From: Mycobacterium sp. ELW1
Lineage (GTDB): Bacteria; Actinomycetota; Actinomycetes; Mycobacteriales; Mycobacteriaceae
Direction: 5' to 3'
Assembly: GCF_008329905.1 (NCBI RefSeq)
Contig: NZ_CP032155.1
Span: 4,960,001 to 5,024,000 of the forward strand
DNA: 64,000 nt
Both the position numbers and the translations under genes were made by a program. The notes beneath the pieces are model-generated. The model saw only the letters and a program-made list of their open reading frames with translations. It had not been told where the DNA came from and made no database searches. Below are positions 63,217 through 64,000 of this stretch, in pieces (the first letter of the stretch is position 1; each line of letters begins with the position of its first letter).

Positions 63217-64000
63217 CGTTCCAGCGTCGCGTGCGCGGCGACGGCGATGACGTCGGCGATCTCGTGTCGCTGCCGCCACGCGGCGCGCTGCCGCATCGCC
63301 CCGTTGCCGTCCCGAAGCAGGCGACCCATCTCGGCGTGCACCCATTCGCTGTCGCCGAGTTCGTCCAATGCCGGCTGCAGCAGGCCCAGCCACTCGCCCA
63401 AGACCCGTGACGTCGGGGCCGTCGCCCACCCCTCGATCACGTCGATCGTCTGGCCGTCCAATCCGTCGTGCGCGGCCTTCCAGTAGGCGGCGCGCAGGAT
63501 GTGATCGTCGACCTTGGGTGCCTTCTGGCCGCCGCGGTCGGCGGCCAGCGCGGTCATCACCGCGGCCCGGCTCAGTGTCGCCAGCAGGACGGTCTCGGCC
63601 GCGGTGGCCGGGACGTCGGAGACCCGGATCTCGACCGTCGGGAACTTCTTGGACGGCCGCACGTCCCAATAGACCATACCCTCGTCGAGCATGGCGCCCG
63701 AGTCGTTCATCAGCGCGACGATCGCGTCGTAATGCTCGGCCGAATCGAAGTGCGGCGGCGGGCCTGCGCTGGGCCAGCGACCCCACAGCACGCTGCGCCA
63801 ACTCGCGTGGCCACTATCGGCGTTGCGGTAGATCGCCGAGTTCGCGGTCAGGGCCAACAACATCGGCAGCCACGGTCGCAGCCAGTTGCTGACGGCGATG
63901 GCCGCGTCGCGGTCGGGCACCTCCACGTGGACGTGGCATCCGCAGATGCCCTGCTCGTGGGCGATCATGCCGAACCGCTCCCCGATCTCCCGGTACCGCG
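63213..64000 (-). CDS. Carboxylate-amine ligase, YbdK/GCS2 family (5' end beyond window)
   Basis: A partial gene; the frame is open through position 64000 on the minus strand, so its start is outside. The visible 262 residues belong to the GCS2-type glutamate-cysteine ligase family (YbdK): GMIAHEQGICGCHVHVEVPDRD, where the His residues and Glu are metal and substrate ligands, then LLALTANSAIYRNADSGHASWR and FPTVEIRVSDVPAT. It probably joins an amino acid or amine to a carboxylate with ATP; the substrate in mycobacteria is not established. The stop overlaps rskA. By order it fits Rv0433. Confidence 0.85.
   Translation of the reverse strand, partial: RYREIGERFGMIAHEQGICGCHVHVEVPDRDAAIAVSNWLRPWLPMLLALTANSAIYRNADSGHASWRSVLWGRWPSAGPPPHFDSAEHYDAIVALMNDSGAMLDEGMVYWDVRPSKKFPTVEIRVSDVPATAAETVLLATLSRAAVMTALAADRGGQKAPKVDDHILRAAYWKAAHDGLDGQTIDVIEGWATAPTSRVLGEWLGLLQPALDELGDSEWVHAEMGRLLRDGNGAMRQRAAWRQRHEIADVIAVAAHATLER

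Overview
This is a high-GC actinobacterial chromosome segment from a mycobacterium, most likely an environmental or rapidly growing one rather than M. tuberculosis. Evidence includes a perM/Rv0954-like divisome pair, a LigD polymerase-phosphoesterase-ligase with Ku, sigK/rskA, KstR-type operators, many fadE/fadD/echA genes, GTG/TTG starts and frequent leaderless-type promoters. Gene order from the left edge to about 58.5 kb follows the M. tuberculosis Rv0976c-to-Rv0923c block as I remember it, with insertions and losses. From about 58.6 kb it continues with a two-gene carboxylate-reductase-like module and the sigK locus.

Layout. 0-7.5 kb: acyl-CoA catabolic operon (AtuA-like, fadE13, accD2, accA2, a frameshifted fadE12, echA7). 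7.6-13.2 kb: DUF1707 protein, a Ser/Thr-rich secreted protein, and a MoxR-type ATPase/VWA pair. 13.3-17.8 kb: purN-purH, perM and an Rv0954-like membrane protein. 18.0-21.6 kb: an SfnG-like monooxygenase, an F420-type oxidoreductase and a thiolase with a KstR-type operator. 21.7-29.1 kb: sucCD, M23 peptidase, membrane protein, PAP2 phosphatase, uvrD1. 29.1-29.6 kb: chorismate mutase behind a structured leader that appears to encode a Phe/Tyr-rich leader peptide. 29.6-47.1 kb: acyltransferase, fadD, gabD-like, pgi, SDR, Fpg/Nei, cobF, MFS, AraC regulator, KstR-type LLM oxidoreductase, enoyl-CoA hydratase, prpE, VOC protein, rnhA. 47.1-48.5 kb: an IS110-family element. 48.6-53.5 kb: HNH/13E12-type gene, ligD, small secreted protein, ku. 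53.5-58.5 kb: KstR-type SDR operon, two tandem small secreted Cys-pair proteins, mntH, and a cyclotransferase/poly-gamma-glutamate hydrolase fusion. 58.6-64 kb: an adenylation plus LuxC-like reductase pair, DUF1365-sigK-rskA behind a SigK-type promoter, and a partial carboxylate-amine ligase.

The strongest candidate for something undescribed is the leader of the chorismate mutase gene (29115-29321). A leaderless-looking 20-codon ORF contains Phe-Phe-Tyr-Gly-Tyr. Its Tyr codons lie inside a first hairpin, followed by a terminator-like hairpin and a third hairpin that covers part of the chorismate mutase Shine-Dalgarno sequence. This matches the layout of an aromatic amino acid attenuator. Secondary points are a set of KstR-type operators on genes scattered through the window, one overlapping a leaderless -10 box, a stripped-down sigK locus, and a possible IS110 bridge-RNA region.

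Limits: all calls come from reading the sequence and from family knowledge. No alignment, HMM or folding computation was run, and Rv numbers are synteny-based correspondences from memory.
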